Source of the DNA: Pterobdella sp. o SKG-2022
Lineage: Eukaryota > Annelida > Clitellata > Hirudinida > Piscicolidae
Assembly (NCBI GenBank): GCA_964035795.1
Contig: OZ038322.1
Coordinates: 23,208,359-23,272,358 of the forward strand
DNA: 64,000 nt
Reading direction: 5' to 3'
Made by a program: the position numbers and the translations under genes. The notes beneath the pieces are model-generated. The model was not told the DNA's origin. It saw nothing but the letters and a program-made list of their open reading frames with translations, and searched no databases. Positions 13,203 to 24,000 of this stretch are shown here, piece after piece; position 1 is the stretch's first letter; the number at the start of each line of letters is the position of its first letter.

Positions 13203-16200
13203 TATTATTATTATTATTATTATTATTATAAAGAATATTTTTTTCTGCAAGAAGAATAAAAGCGAAAGATTTTAGTAAGAAAATGAGAAAAGTGAAAAAT
13301 TAATTTGTCAGATTTTTAAACTCAGCAGGTATAATCATGGTTTAATTGAAAAATAAAATTTAAATGATGAATAGAGCTGCTTGAGAAACATTGAAAACAA
13401 AACACGTTTGAATTTTAAACATAGTTTAACTGATCCTATTCAAAATTTCCATTTTTTTATAATTTCCAAAAATTCAACTAATTTTTCGATGCAAAACTTT
13501 AACACAAAGTTGTTCAGTTCAATTCCTACAAATAAAAGGTAAAACTTGGAAAAAAAACAATTAAAGCTTTGGTCTTTTGCTGAATTTTTTAAAATTGTTT
13601 TCTCAAGCTAATTTTTGCCGGCCAGTTGTGATCGTAAGAGACTCAGCTCGGCGGATAAGACGGCGTTTTTATGTGCTTCTAACTATGCCCGGTGCTCTTG
13701 CGACGATTTATAAAGTTGTCATAGCAACAGTGGAAATGGCTTTATCTGCTTTTTTTTAGTTTTCTTTTTATTTTGTTTTATCACTCAGTTTTTTCATTTT
13801 GTTTTTTTGTCGTTTGAAAACATCATTTTGAATTTTATGCTGTCGAAACTTTTAGTTTTTTCCGTTATTAGAATGTTATCTGTTGTTAATGTTGTGTGTT
13901 TGTTATTGATGGAAGGGTTGATTAGGATTCCGGAGGCGAGTCACTAAGGCTGTGATAAAGCTGGTACTCCAATTTCAAGTGCTCTTCTTTAATTGAACTT
14001 TCCAGTTCTGTTCTTTTTCAATATTTTTACTCATTTATTTGATGTTATTAAAATAAAAAAAAGAAAATAACCTTGATTTAATGAAACCTAGGTGGGCTAC
14101 ACCTTGAATTATTCTTGATATTTGATAGATTATGCTTTAAAATTAATATTTGAGTTGTATTCTAAAGTTCATCATCTGTTCAGACTAGTTTTACCATATA
14201 AAAAATTATTTTCAAAATCCTCAAAACCTTGAAACTAAGAAAGCTTTTCCAAAAAATTTACACCAAAACATTCTAACAAAAAAAAACGTTTTAAAAATGG
14301 TCTAAGAACTTTTTCAACTGCAAAATAATTAAAAAATTCTTCTAAAGTTCCAAAAGACGAGCCTTCACTTAGCGGTAATCTCAATTGAATTCATTAGGTT
14401 ACTAAGAGTGGCATGTGAAGATGTTAACGATGTGCAGAAAGTCAACGAAAACCTGAATAGTTTTTTTTTATAAAAATATTTTATTATCGCTATTATTTCA
14501 ACGGATTTTTAAGATAAATTTTTATGGAGTATTGAGGTATTTACGCGATAAAAGTAATTAACTTGAAGAGTAAATTTATTCGAACCAACGCTTCAGTTCC
14601 ATGATAAGTGAGTTAACTATTTTAAAAGTATTTAATGGCTTCAAGAATTCATCTAGAAATTATTGATTTGATTTCACACATTGAATACAGAAAATGCTCG
14701 AGGCGTTGCAAAAGTTTTTATCCTCGTGAAAGAAACGAAAAAACTTCACTATGGGCTTGATAAACACAATAAAACAAGACCTCTGCGAATAATATCACAA
14801 GATCAACCTACAGAGCCTTTCATTCCAAGAGTATTTGAGCTTGTGAATTGAAGAGATAAGATAAAAAGAATAGCAAAATGTATTAAAGAGTAAAAGAAGA
14901 ATTAGTGAAAACATGACAAAGTATGGACGTAATAAAGGAAAAAAAGCTGAAAAAGTTCGATAAATGTTTGAGAAAACTGAGTGAGCTTCGACATGTAATG
15001 ATAATGCTCAGAATACATCGTGCTAAAATCCTATTCATTAAACCCGAGCAATCGATCTGCTTGAATTACCTATATAGCAGAGTTTTAATAAATTTTGACT
15101 TCAAAAAATTGAGAATTTATAGACTGAAAGACCAGGCGAGTCTTTCCTAGAAGTAATTTTTTTTTTTAGATCGACTTTTAGTCGCCCCATATTGGGGTTT
15201 CGTTAGCTCAACAGATGACTCACGGGGCGCTATTCTGTGTGTATAATTGTCGGCCGGGGCGGGATTGAACCCGATTACTTTAGATAACTAGTCTAACGCT
15301 CTACCAGCTGAGCTAAGCGGGCCGTTTCCTCGAAGTAATATAACGTACAATAAAGTCACTTTCAACAGAAGATATATCAAATCAATCCATGCATTTGGCT
15401 TTTTATTTTCTAGTTTAAATTTGTTCACTCGGTTCATTCTTTACAGCAAACATGCAGTCATAAGATGAGAATAGAAAGTTATTGCTAGACACGCACGGAC
15501 GCTGCTACGTCACACAAGCAACAAATTCTTCATCCTTTCGTCTCCCTTACACAATTCTGTCTGTTAATTTCTTGTAACATATTTGTCCGTATGTTTTGTG
15601 ATTTTTTATTTATTTTTTTTAATTTCATATTTTTGATGATTGTAATAGATTTAATAAAACCTGAATCCGCATAGTTTGGATGTAAAAAGAGGCAAGTTGG
15701 TACGTTCAAAGAAAATCTCCAAAAGGCAAGTTTCTTTCGATAATATATGCACTGAAGATTAAAAATATTAAAAACTAGTTTACATAAATTGAAAGGAGAT
15801 AGAAAGTAACGAAAGTCACTTAAATAAAAAGAGAATAAAGACAGGGTCTTAGGAACGAGGGGTAGAGTCGAACAGGGGATTATGTTTATTTATAGAAGGT
15901 TTAAAAGTCGATTCAAGTTACATTTGTTAGGTTTTGCTTTCATGTTTTTAATTCGTCAAAGTTGTGTATTCAAGCCAATTTGTTCGTGTTTAAAGAGAAG
16001 ATCTCTCAAAATATAAGTATCTTTGAACTGAAGTGATTCATTTCTAGCGTTATTTAGTGTGATTTTTTATAAAATAAAACTTTGTAAGGCAATATTTAAG
16101 CGCAGAAAAACAAATAAAGATTGAACAGCATCTTAGTATGAAGGATTAAATTGTACAGCGTTCAGTTGTCAGAGGTATTTGTAAATTCAACAAGGTTTTG

Positions 16201-19200
16201 AATTCTAAGCTCTTAAGCGAATTATAGTAAAATCAATAGTGGCATTTCAAGATAGCTAAATTATTAACCTTTTAATTTTTTATCTCATGAATTTTTAATA
16301 ATTTCCAGAAATATTTGCAAATTTTTTCACAATGAAATGTAATTTGAAAACAAGTTTAAAAAGTGCACAAAACACTCGTTCAAAAAACATGAAATGTTTT
16401 AAAATTACGTAAAATATTTCTAAAAACACTGAGATTTATTTTAAAAGCTGTTTTTCCTATTTAAAAAAATATTTTACTCTGGAAAAAATTGAAAAACTAA
16501 ATTAGCATTATTTGACATTGTTGAGCGAGAAAGTTTTTAAAAAATTAGAATTTCTTCCGAAAAAACTGAGGTTTCAATTGAAAATCAACAAAAAAAATAT
16601 TTTTCTTGAAAAATCTAAAAGCTTTGGCTGATTAATTGCGAACTGGCATGCAAAAAACAGAAGCACCATATAAACACTCTATTGCAATTTCAAACGCTTT
16701 TTTATACACTTTTTTATGTTGTCAGGATTTTTTAAATAAGAATTGTTTAGTCATTAAAACTCAACTAAAAAATGTATGCTATAATTTTGAGTGGAAAACA
16801 ATTTTGAGAACTTATCTGCAGCATGAGTTTAAAAAAAAATTTTGAGAATATATTGAAAAAAAATATTGCTTCACTTCTTGTGGCAATATCCATTCTGCAC
16901 AAGAGTTGTAATATAGGACAAACGCCGTTCAAGAGAACACAATTATTGCTTTGGAGTGAGATACAGGCATACCTGAAACTAAATACCTCACAATTATTTC
17001 TAACTATGTTGAATTAATTTTTCAATATTGTCATATAGACAGGACTTAAGATTGCGGGAAAATAGTGATTTATTTCAGCGGTATTGACTCCATTTTTCAT
17101 CACAACTCCTTTTAATATATGAGCATTATGAACGATTTCTTTATTGGTTTTAAATATAAGTTTTCAAGATTGCTATATTAGAAAATTTCTCAAACAAATC
17201 TTTAAAAATTAATTTTTTAAACGTCAAATTTTGTTTTTTTTTGGGGAATATAATACATTAAAAATCTTAAACTTTATTATTCTTGAGGTTCTGTAACTGT
17301 GAAAATTATTCAAGTAGATTATATTTTTCCGATAACATCAAAAAAATCAATTGAACCATATATTTTTCTTCAAATTTTATTTTGAAATAATTTAACGGGA
17401 AATAAATTTCACAGTTTTAAATTTCTTAAGACAATGGAAAGTATAATTTATCGCTCTAAGATTTTCTATTAAATTTACGCGTTTCAATTAAATTTGAAAA
17501 TACTCAAAAAATTTCCGATAAAACGTTTACTACTCAATTTTTTAGCAAATACTCTTGCACTTTGGGCGAAAAATGCAGACATCACAAAGCGTTTTCATGC
17601 AATTTCTTCAAAAACTACAAGAACAAAAAGCTGAAATTATTTATAAGTTTGTAAAGCATTGAAATTTTTGCTATGCGTTTATGTGTATGCACTGTTTATG
17701 AATATATAAAATCGAATTATAAAGAGCTCAATGCTCACAATTTCACAGGGTGAATGAAAAAGCAAAAATATAATTCATATTTATTCAAGTTTAAAATTCC
17801 GAGTTCAACAATTTCTAGCCAATAAATTATATTGAATAGTAGAATTTTGATTACAACTGTCAAAAAGTTTTTAATTTTTAAACTAGAGCCTTTCGAAAAC
17901 GATTCCAGGAGCATAAACAGAATTTTTAAACACTAAGAGAAACCAAAGCTCTGCGTAACACATGGAGACATGTAAATTTAAATGTTGTAGTCTGTAAGGT
18001 GTGGGATGGTAAAAATTTTTATTATTCCGCAATTTGAACCTATAAGCATAAAGGAGAAACTAGATAATGCGTTAAGTCATAAAGCGTTCTTTATTACGGC
18101 TTCAGCTTTAGTATATATTTGAGTTATGTAAGTATAAATCACAAAGATATTAAAACGACATAAATGAAAGCATGGTAATTATAGGAAATTTTTGAAAAAT
18201 TTGAGTTTTGCTAATCACTGTTTAAAAATAAGTTCTCAATGTGGAGAATTTTTTAAATTCAAATCCTTATTGAGCTGAATTTAAATTTTATTAAGTTATA
18301 ATGGAAGGAAAGGGTACAGAATATGTTGAAAAAGTTGAGTTCAGGATGTTTTTAAGTTAGCTTGGCGGTTTAGTGGTTTTGAATTTCAAGGTTTTACTCA
18401 AAATGTATGTTTTGACTATTAAAAGAACTTTCCATGGCTGAAATTTATATATATAAATGGTTGAATACAGTTTTTTAAAACTTGTTAAGATAAAATAAAT
18501 TTCATCAAAGAAACTGGTTCCTTTTTGATAAAAAGTAAAAAAAATCTTTGAAATTTAAGCGCTTTAGATAAATTTTTTCAAAGTATTGAGAAATCGTTCT
18601 GTAATTTGGAGTTTTTTCAAAGCCCTGATAAATGGTTTTGGCAATGACATGAGAAATGACTTGCATTTTGATTGCACATCATTTCTAACGTACTTTGAAG
18701 AATATTTTAGAAATAATTAACAAAAAGTTCATATTGCTTTCCTTAAAAACTTTATTTTAACGCTAGAAAAATCCAGATGAAATTTAAAGCTGCCTTTGAA
18801 AGTAAATATCTAGGTAAATGATTTGTGAAGGCTTTATTAGCTATATTGCGTATGAAGCGCGCGAGAGGTTAGTATCGTAAATACTCCAAGCCTTCATTAA
18901 TTGTATTATTATTCTTTCTTAAGATCACATTTCAAGAATATTGGTCTTTTGTTGTTTTTTCATTCATTTTGCATTTTCTTCCAGCCATCAATCATACATG
19001 TTTGCCAGACTTTTTATAAAATATTTATTAGCAATAATTGCTGGGTGCCATCAGGTGTGTAAACGCTGTGTGAAAGGCCGCATGCTTGCCTCAATTATTA
19101 ATTATTAAAGCCCACTACTTAGCTTTCAGGTGAAATAATAGGAAGCCTATTAGTTTAAATAATGGTTTTATAATGCTTTTGTTTTCTTTTGAAAGATTTG

Positions 19201-21087
19201 AACTTTTTAAAAATATATCTTTGAAACTAAACTGATATTTAGTGTATATAGTTTCATGGAATCTTAATGAGGAAGAAATGCTTTAAAAAGTATTGAATTC
19301 ATGAGATACATTGCAAAATTATCTCTCTTAAATCTAAACTCGTTTCGTGCTGGCAATTTTTAGTTTCAAAAGAATATAATTTTTATATTTCGTTCAAAGT
19401 TAATTTCATTATAAATGGAACAGTCTAAACTTCATTCCTATATTATATTTTTCATTATTAATATTATTCAATATTAATATAAATCTTTCGAAGAATTATT
19501 TTGAAGTGGGTATATGGTTAAAAGATTTAGAGGAATATTTTGAAGTATTGATAAGCCAAACAGCTTATTTCACGCTAATCGCTTTAAAAAAATTTAAGCC
19601 ATAGAAAATTGCTCAAAAAATACTATTACTGCAAAAAGATATTATGGAAAAAATTATAGATTATGAAGACATTAAAATTGTGAGATGACTGAAAATGACA
19701 TTAAATCCCAATAAAATTCTAAAAATTAAAACTGATTCAATAAACTAAAACACAGACTTTTTTAGTCTTTGTATCATTTTTATAAAATTTTTCTTCTTCA
19801 TCTCAAAAAAACCTCAAAATCAGAAACAATACGACTGAACTTAATGCTTAAAGCTTGCCGCATATAAGTTTGTGTAATAATGAGCTAAACGTGTACCATG
19901 TACTATGAATCAGTTTGAACATAGAAAGTTTATCAGCAATATGACCAACTGCCTCAATAAATTGCACCCCTTCATAGCTACTAAAATTAATATTTCAGGT
20001 TTTCTGGAGAGTTTATGGCGTGTTAATGATTTGATGAAAATGAGAATATTCAGAAAATCTTAAGGCGTTTTAAAGGGTAATAGCTTATGTTGACGTGTTT
20101 TTTCAAAGCAAAAAGTGGTGTTTTAAAGCTACTTAGAGTACATCCTTTTATTAATACACTTCATATCTTTTCAATAAAATTAGGAGAATAATTCCAAATA
20201 AAACCATGAACTTACTTCTAAAGCAATAAGTTTTTAATGCAATAAAGATTAATTAGCTTTATTTGTTGACGTACTTGAATAAATTTCCGCCAAAAGCTTG
20301 CAATTGATAGGAATATCGATAAGAGGGGATTGATTAAAAAGATAATAGATTGATTGAAACCAATCAATCAAACAACGAACTTCTTCTTATACAGGAAATC
20401 AATCAGAAAATGTCATTGGAACTTGCATCCGTCACGTGTGATTTATCGCATGAAGCTCCATATATAAGAGTTTAAAATAGGCAACTTCCGTCAAAACTGA
20501 TCTTTAGTGCTCTCGATTTAATTTTTAACTGTGGTTTCGTTATGTCTTTACGAAAATTTTACATTTCGTACAAAAACTCCAAATTCAATAATCGGGAATT
20601 TCTTAAAAATTAGATTACCTCAGCTCAATCGGAAACAAGGTGTAACTTAAAAAAAAAGAAATCTTCAAAATAAAAAATTAAAAATGATAAAAAAAGCACC
20701 AACCTGGCACACACTTGTACTCGACCATCAGAAAAGGTGAGAAGTCTCTGGGACAGGGCTGCAAGCTCTTGAGCCAGTCGTCAGGCACGGGCATGCTGCA
20801 CGAAATGAGACCCGAGCACGCAGCTGAGACGTGTGTTGTAATGTCTATATGGCAACCCATGTCCCCAAAATCTTTGGTGGCACAACGACCCACATGTAGA
20901 CGACCATACCTGGCGCTTGTAATGAAGACGACATATGTGGATTCCGCTTTGATATCTTTATTGTTGTGGCCATTGTGGAACTGATGATAGTGATGGTAGG
21001 TGAGGTTTTTTAAAAGGTCGTTGGTGTTGGTTGTTGAAGAACAATTTGGTTCAAATGATTCATATTGACACACTTCTTCAGCTCGTA
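1948..21087 (-). CDS. SUEL-lectin / CUB / sushi-like single-pass membrane receptor (gene span)
   Basis: Multi-exon gene read from six exons: 20704-21087, 7441-7621, 7151-7301, 6530-7010, 5755-5919 and 3387-3474, plus a tail exon 1948-2534. The order is SUEL lectin domain, CUB domain, four-cysteine sushi-like module, one transmembrane helix and an Asn/Gln-rich cytoplasmic tail. Intron phases agree across the first six exons (1, 2, 0, 1, 1), which strongly supports one transcript. The join from the transmembrane exon (phase 2) to the tail exon (needs phase 1) does not fit, so at least one small exon is missing. The signal-peptide exon is also not securely found; a candidate is at 23793-23987. 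Families with these domains sit at the cell surface and bind sugars or proteins; the ligand cannot be inferred. The lectin motif resembles that of EVA-1-type proteins, but the CUB and sushi parts do not match EVA-1, so I give no symbol. Confidence 0.8.
3387..3474 (-). CDS. Exon: transmembrane helix
   Basis: Acceptor CAATACAG, donor AAGAA|GTGAGA. It encodes about 25 uncharged residues with GVSLGLVIGVSLLFVVVVC followed by a lysine stop-transfer pair, typical of a type I membrane protein. If the donor were not used, the frame would stop two codons later, giving a receptor with almost no tail. The acceptor lies only about 15 bp from a tRNA-like SINE. Confidence 0.8.
3486..3576 (+). repeat. tRNA-derived SINE head
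   Basis: An A box (TGGCTCAGTTGGGAGAACG) and a B box (GGTTCAAATCTC) lie about 40 bp apart, the spacing of a tRNA-like pol III promoter. It is antisense to the receptor gene and starts next to the transmembrane exon's acceptor. The stems are not well paired enough for a functional tRNA. Confidence 0.6.
4825..4920 (-). repeat. Possible degenerate tRNA-like element
   Basis: On the minus strand a B-box-like string (GCTTCGAATCTTGGC) follows an A-box-like TTGGTCAGTT at roughly tRNA spacing. There is no clear stem pairing, tail or target-site duplication. It may be an old SINE, or chance. Confidence 0.25.
5755..5919 (-). CDS. Exon: sushi (CCP)-like module
   Basis: Acceptor CTCTTCAG, donor TTCAG|GTGGTT. 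It encodes GCVMMELPSNGYLITETNG, then VCN, then CFSGKWDPADVINC. The four cysteines, the P.NG motif and the G.W before the last cysteine fit a sushi/CCP fold, though the module is short. Both ends are phase 1, as is common for extracellular modules that shuffle as exons. Confidence 0.75.
6021..6168. repeat. Long near-perfect inverted repeat (foldback / MITE-like)
   Basis: Two arms of about 60 bp. The left arm contains ACACGACAATATTTGAATTT and TTTTGACGAAGCTTTTC; the right arm is its reverse complement with about two mismatches and a short indel. The loop is about 25 bases around TGATCAGTTCCTGATGG. It lies in the receptor intron between the CUB-end and sushi exons. No obvious target-site duplication was seen. 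It could be a MITE, a foldback element, or a source of hairpin RNA. Confidence 0.8.
6530..7010 (-). CDS. Exon: CUB domain end with a long low-complexity insert
   Basis: Acceptor TTGATTCAG, donor AAGG|GTAGGC. It starts with SSYKCKQYLQIREPPENK and IICG, the CUB 'C.DYLEIRDG...CG' region, and ends with EPRFFVKYKG, the CUB final strand. Between them lie about 100 residues rich in His, Asn and Ser (a run HHHHSHHK and several NNN), which is not normal for a CUB domain and probably forms a disordered loop. Confidence 0.85.
7151..7301 (-). CDS. Exon: CUB domain, part 2
   Basis: Acceptor CATTCCAG, donor ATG|GTAAGA. It encodes exactly 50 codons after the split codon and begins with CSWLLKASKGQHISLTLLEF, a standard CUB motif (C.W.I.A..GQ.I.L...F). 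It ends in phase 0, matching the next exon. Confidence 0.85.
7441..7621 (-). CDS. Exon: linker and first strand of CUB domain
   Basis: Acceptor ACATTATAG precedes 7621; the donor after 7441 is AAAAG|GTTAAT. The frame is a Ser/Leu-rich linker followed by GLISSHVKFPTNQIPSNK, the usual opening of a CUB domain (G.I.S...P..Y). The split codon AG|A joins to the next exon to give the first CUB cysteine region. Confidence 0.75.
11775..13229 (+). mobile_element. L2/CR1-type LINE, 5'-truncated and decayed
   Basis: Reverse-transcriptase remnant. From about 11800 it reads FQSA..KHHSTE, then after a one-base frameshift LRITDSLRN, LVSLDLSAAFDTLDHNI, SGVPQGSVLG, an in-frame TAA at 12132, FRQFADDITLF (the catalytic FADD box), and later CLDRLHWLPVSQ. 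A TAG at 12945 sits where the family has Trp in the LWNSLP motif. The 3' end GTGCGCTATATAAATCTTAA is typical of L2 and is followed by (TAA)n. The endonuclease half is missing. It is antisense to the receptor gene in its large intron and is not capable of movement as it stands. Confidence 0.9.
13090..13229. repeat. (TAA)n microsatellite switching to (TTA)n
   Basis: About 110 bp of pure AAT repeat forms the L2 3' tail and flips at about 13203 into about 28 bp of ATT repeat, so the junction is a perfect palindrome. The long isoleucine open frame across it is an artefact. Confidence 0.9.
15143..15339 (-). repeat. tRNA-derived SINE with poly-A tail and 15-bp target-site duplication
   Basis: On the minus strand the element begins near 15324 with a tRNA head: A box TTAGCTCAGCTGGTAGAGCG, a perfect 5-bp anticodon stem TTAGA/TCTAA with a 7-base loop CTAGTTA, and B box GGGTTCAATCCCG. 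A body of about 80 bp and a poly-A tail at 15158-15168 follow. Flanking copies TTTCCTAGAAGTAAT (15143-15157) and TTTCCTCGAAGTAAT (15325-15339) differ at one base and are the target-site duplication. The acceptor stem is imperfect, so it is a SINE rather than a working tRNA-Thr(AGT). Confidence 0.88.
20450..20520 (+). promoter_or_regulatory. TATA-box-like motif inside intron
   Basis: CCATATATAAGAG followed about 30 bp later by TCAAAACTGATC looks like a core promoter. No plus-strand open frame or RNA gene follows, so this is a weak call that AT-rich DNA could produce by chance. Confidence 0.15.
20704..21087 (-). CDS. Exon: SUEL (galactose-binding) lectin domain
   Basis: The acceptor TTTTGCAG precedes 21087 and the donor follows 20704 (CCAG|GTTGGT). 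The frame reads RAEEVCQYESFEPNC, then a polar insert with His/Asn runs, then the family signature SARYGRLHVGRC. MGCHIDITTHV, ACSGLISCSMPVPD and LQPCPRDFSPFLMVEYKC follow. This is the classic SUEL pattern: YGR, then a G-C pair, then CSG..C, then a C-P near the end and a final Y.C. The insert before the signature is longer than usual for the family. A plus-strand frame across the same bases is only its antisense shadow. Confidence 0.9.
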
Positions 21088-24000
21088 CTGCAAAATTTTG
21101 TTTTCTTTATTTAAAAAATATATTCAGTTTATTGTTTTATTATACGTAAAACTATTTTTTACAATTCCAACATATGAGTTTAACCAAAATTATGTTAAAA
21201 TTGAAATTATACTGTTTAGAGTACAGCCTCCACTAGTAAAAGCCAGTTAATAACGTGTTTCACTGAAGCCTTATCGCTTTGGGGAAGAATTTTTGATTTT
21301 TCAAAAGCACCGCAAGTAAATTATTGTTGAAGGGAATCTTTCTCCATGTTTTAACATAGAATTTTATACTGAATAATTTCATTCTCCTAATAAACCATAA
21401 GGAGCGACTGGTGAAGGTTTAATAGCTTTGTGTACAATCTGCGACGCAAATTTTGAAATTTCGATGAAAAGTAAATTTCATTATTTCGATGTTCTAAAAC
21501 GTTTGAATAATCAAATTTCCAAACATTTTATTCAATTTTAAGCGTTTTTATTGAATTTTATTTAATAAATTTTTTAATGCCTTATATAGAGCGGGTTATG
21601 ATTCATTCTGTGGTCACAGATGTTCGCTTATTGTGGGCAAAGTTGCCAACGTGATTTACACATATTAATATGCCAAATGTAGTCTTCTCTTGGAAAGCAC
21701 TGTGCTTGCACTGAAGAAATATGAAGACAAAGTATATTATATGGTTTTTATTGTCAGAATCATGTGAAAATCATTATTTGAAATAATTGGCCTTTTATGT
21801 GTAATTTTGTCATGTTTTAATTAAGTTATGAAGCACTTTCAGTTTACAATGTTTTGCACTACTTCTTTGAAGGTGGAAGATTCATTTTGACATACTGTTT
21901 GTGCATAACCGACATTTTGAAAAAGTTTAATTTGCAGAGATCTGTGTTGATCTCATCAAAAAAAATTTGATTCTAGAAAGTTTTGAATTATTCAAATTAG
22001 TGATAGAAGCAATTGAAAAAGTGGTAAAATGTTTTATTGAGTAATTCAAGAATGAATTTTATGTATCTTCATTTGCTTTTATTTCTGCATCTCATTGATT
22101 TTATCTTAAGCGGTTGTCCACCAAGCAATCTCCAATGACAAATCTTAAGCATCTTTTTGGGGTAGTTTCTGTGACAAGTACTCATATCCTTCATGGCTGT
22201 TTGATTATTTTGTATGTTTCAACTTCTCGTATCGACGCCTTTATGTTTGGGTTCATCTTTATTCTTCGAACAATCTTCTAATGCCTGCTCTCAATAGCAT
22301 TCAATCGCCCTTATAAATTTTGATCAAGAGAACTCACTTTAAGACTTCAAAATGAAAACTTATGTGAGAAATGTTAAATAAAACATAATGATGGTGAATT
22401 TATTTGAAAAGATTTTGCTTTTCAAAAGTTTATTTGAAAATGACACTAAAAGTTTGAAAAAATATTAAAAAAAACATTTCAAAGTTAAGAAGGATATTTC
22501 ATCTTTGAAATGCATAATTTATTTCCTTTCTACAACAAAATATACTCATATTTCAACCACAACGGCTATTTAGAAAGAACTTTTTTAAAAATTTATTTTA
22601 AATTCAGAAAATTACTTGCTTTATTGATTAAACTAATGAAGCGTTTAACAAAACTTTGAATAAAGACCCGCAATCATTTTCCAGTATACGCACTTACAAA
22701 AAATTTCGTAGCAGTTTAAAACATAAAACATTTTGCATGTAGTTAGACAAAGATGCTGGAAATAAAAATTATGGAAATTTCAAAAATTCCAAATTGTTCA
22801 AAAAAGCAAGGATCATTTAAAAAGAAGATTTCATGGAAAATTTTTTGATTTCAGGCAATAATGTTCGTTGTGGAACTCCTAAAAACTTTCTCTTGAAAAA
22901 TATTTTCTAAATGTCGACTAGGCTGATGCGACAATTGCGTGCAATTAAGACAGTGATATTAATGCTTTTAATAAACGAATAATATTACGAAGGAGTATTA
23001 CGTGCATGCAAGCATGACGTGCTAAAACTGGACTGAATGTTATTACAAAGGGTGTGTTGATGGCAATGAATGCAAAAACAGTATTGATATCTTGTGAGTC
23101 TATTTATAAGTATCCAAAAATAATACTACAATCTGGTAATTGAATCAGTTTTAATTATCCCATTTATTAAGATGATATGCTTCAACTGGAAACATGCTTT
23201 AATTAAAAAAATTATTTAAAAAATTTTATCAAAAGATTTAGATTTGTAGGGCACGTGGCTTGACGTCTGCTTTGTCAAACGATAACCTAGGAAACGTGAT
23301 GAATTGTTGAAATAAAAATTTCATTAAATCAAAACTTCATATTCTTATTACAAATATAAAAGTTATTATTTCAAATTTCATGTATATAAAAATGAAAGCT
23401 AAACCTCTTAGTGCGCTAAAATCTCTAGTCTGTTTTACATAATTCCCTTCTGCGATCGTGTTTTGGGCTTTGCGTTTAGTTGCATACGTTTCAACTTATG
23501 CAAAAGTCTATGAAAGATCTTATAGTGTGGCTTTCATTATGAGAAAATTCTTGTAGGATTATTGCTTGAATACATTCAAAAATAATTTTCCAAATCTGAA
23601 TTTTTAAATTCAAAATATTTCAAAAAACAATTTTTTTAAATATTTGAGAGTATTTTTCTAATCATTTTGTTTTTTTATTTCAACATTTTCAAAATTTTCA
23701 ACATTTCAACACGGTGTTAATCTGCTTAGTTTTTGATAACAAATTGAATGGGTTTAAAGGAAGATAAATGAGTTTCCAGCAAAATTCTTTTGTTAATAAT
23801 ACCACGCATGTCCAATTCTTTCGAAACATTTCCAATTTTTCCCCGTTACGCTGGTATCTTTTAGTGTGAGAGCTTCAAGTACGGCAGATTGAAGGGAATA
23901 TGTCGTGATAGAGGATAATAAATAATAATATAGAAGAGATGATAAAAGAAAGCCGTTGCAGTGAATGACTTGATGGACATAAAACATAGATAAATGAATA

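Larger units (their letters stand above)
7622..20703 (-). other. 13-kb intron of the receptor gene
   Basis: Large AT-rich intron between the SUEL exon and the first CUB-side exon. It holds an antisense L2-type LINE (about 11775-13229) and a sense-strand tRNA-derived SINE (15158-15324). Both joined exons have compatible phase (phase 1 donor, two-base acceptor start). I found no convincing extra exon inside, but a short one could be missed. Confidence 0.6.

Noticed and set aside
13038..13250. Minus-strand frame made almost only of isoleucine
   Set aside because: It is the translated (TAA)n/(TTA)n microsatellite, not a protein.
13615..13745. Short GC-rich island considered as a tRNA gene
   Set aside because: A-box-like bases are present, but there is no B box at the right distance and no cloverleaf pairing.
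15240..15324. Functional tRNA-Thr(AGT) gene
   Set aside because: The acceptor stem does not pair and the sequence continues into a SINE body with a poly-A tail and target-site duplication.
20715..20984. Plus-strand 89-codon frame
   Set aside because: Antisense of the SUEL lectin exon, whose motif and splice sites are clear.
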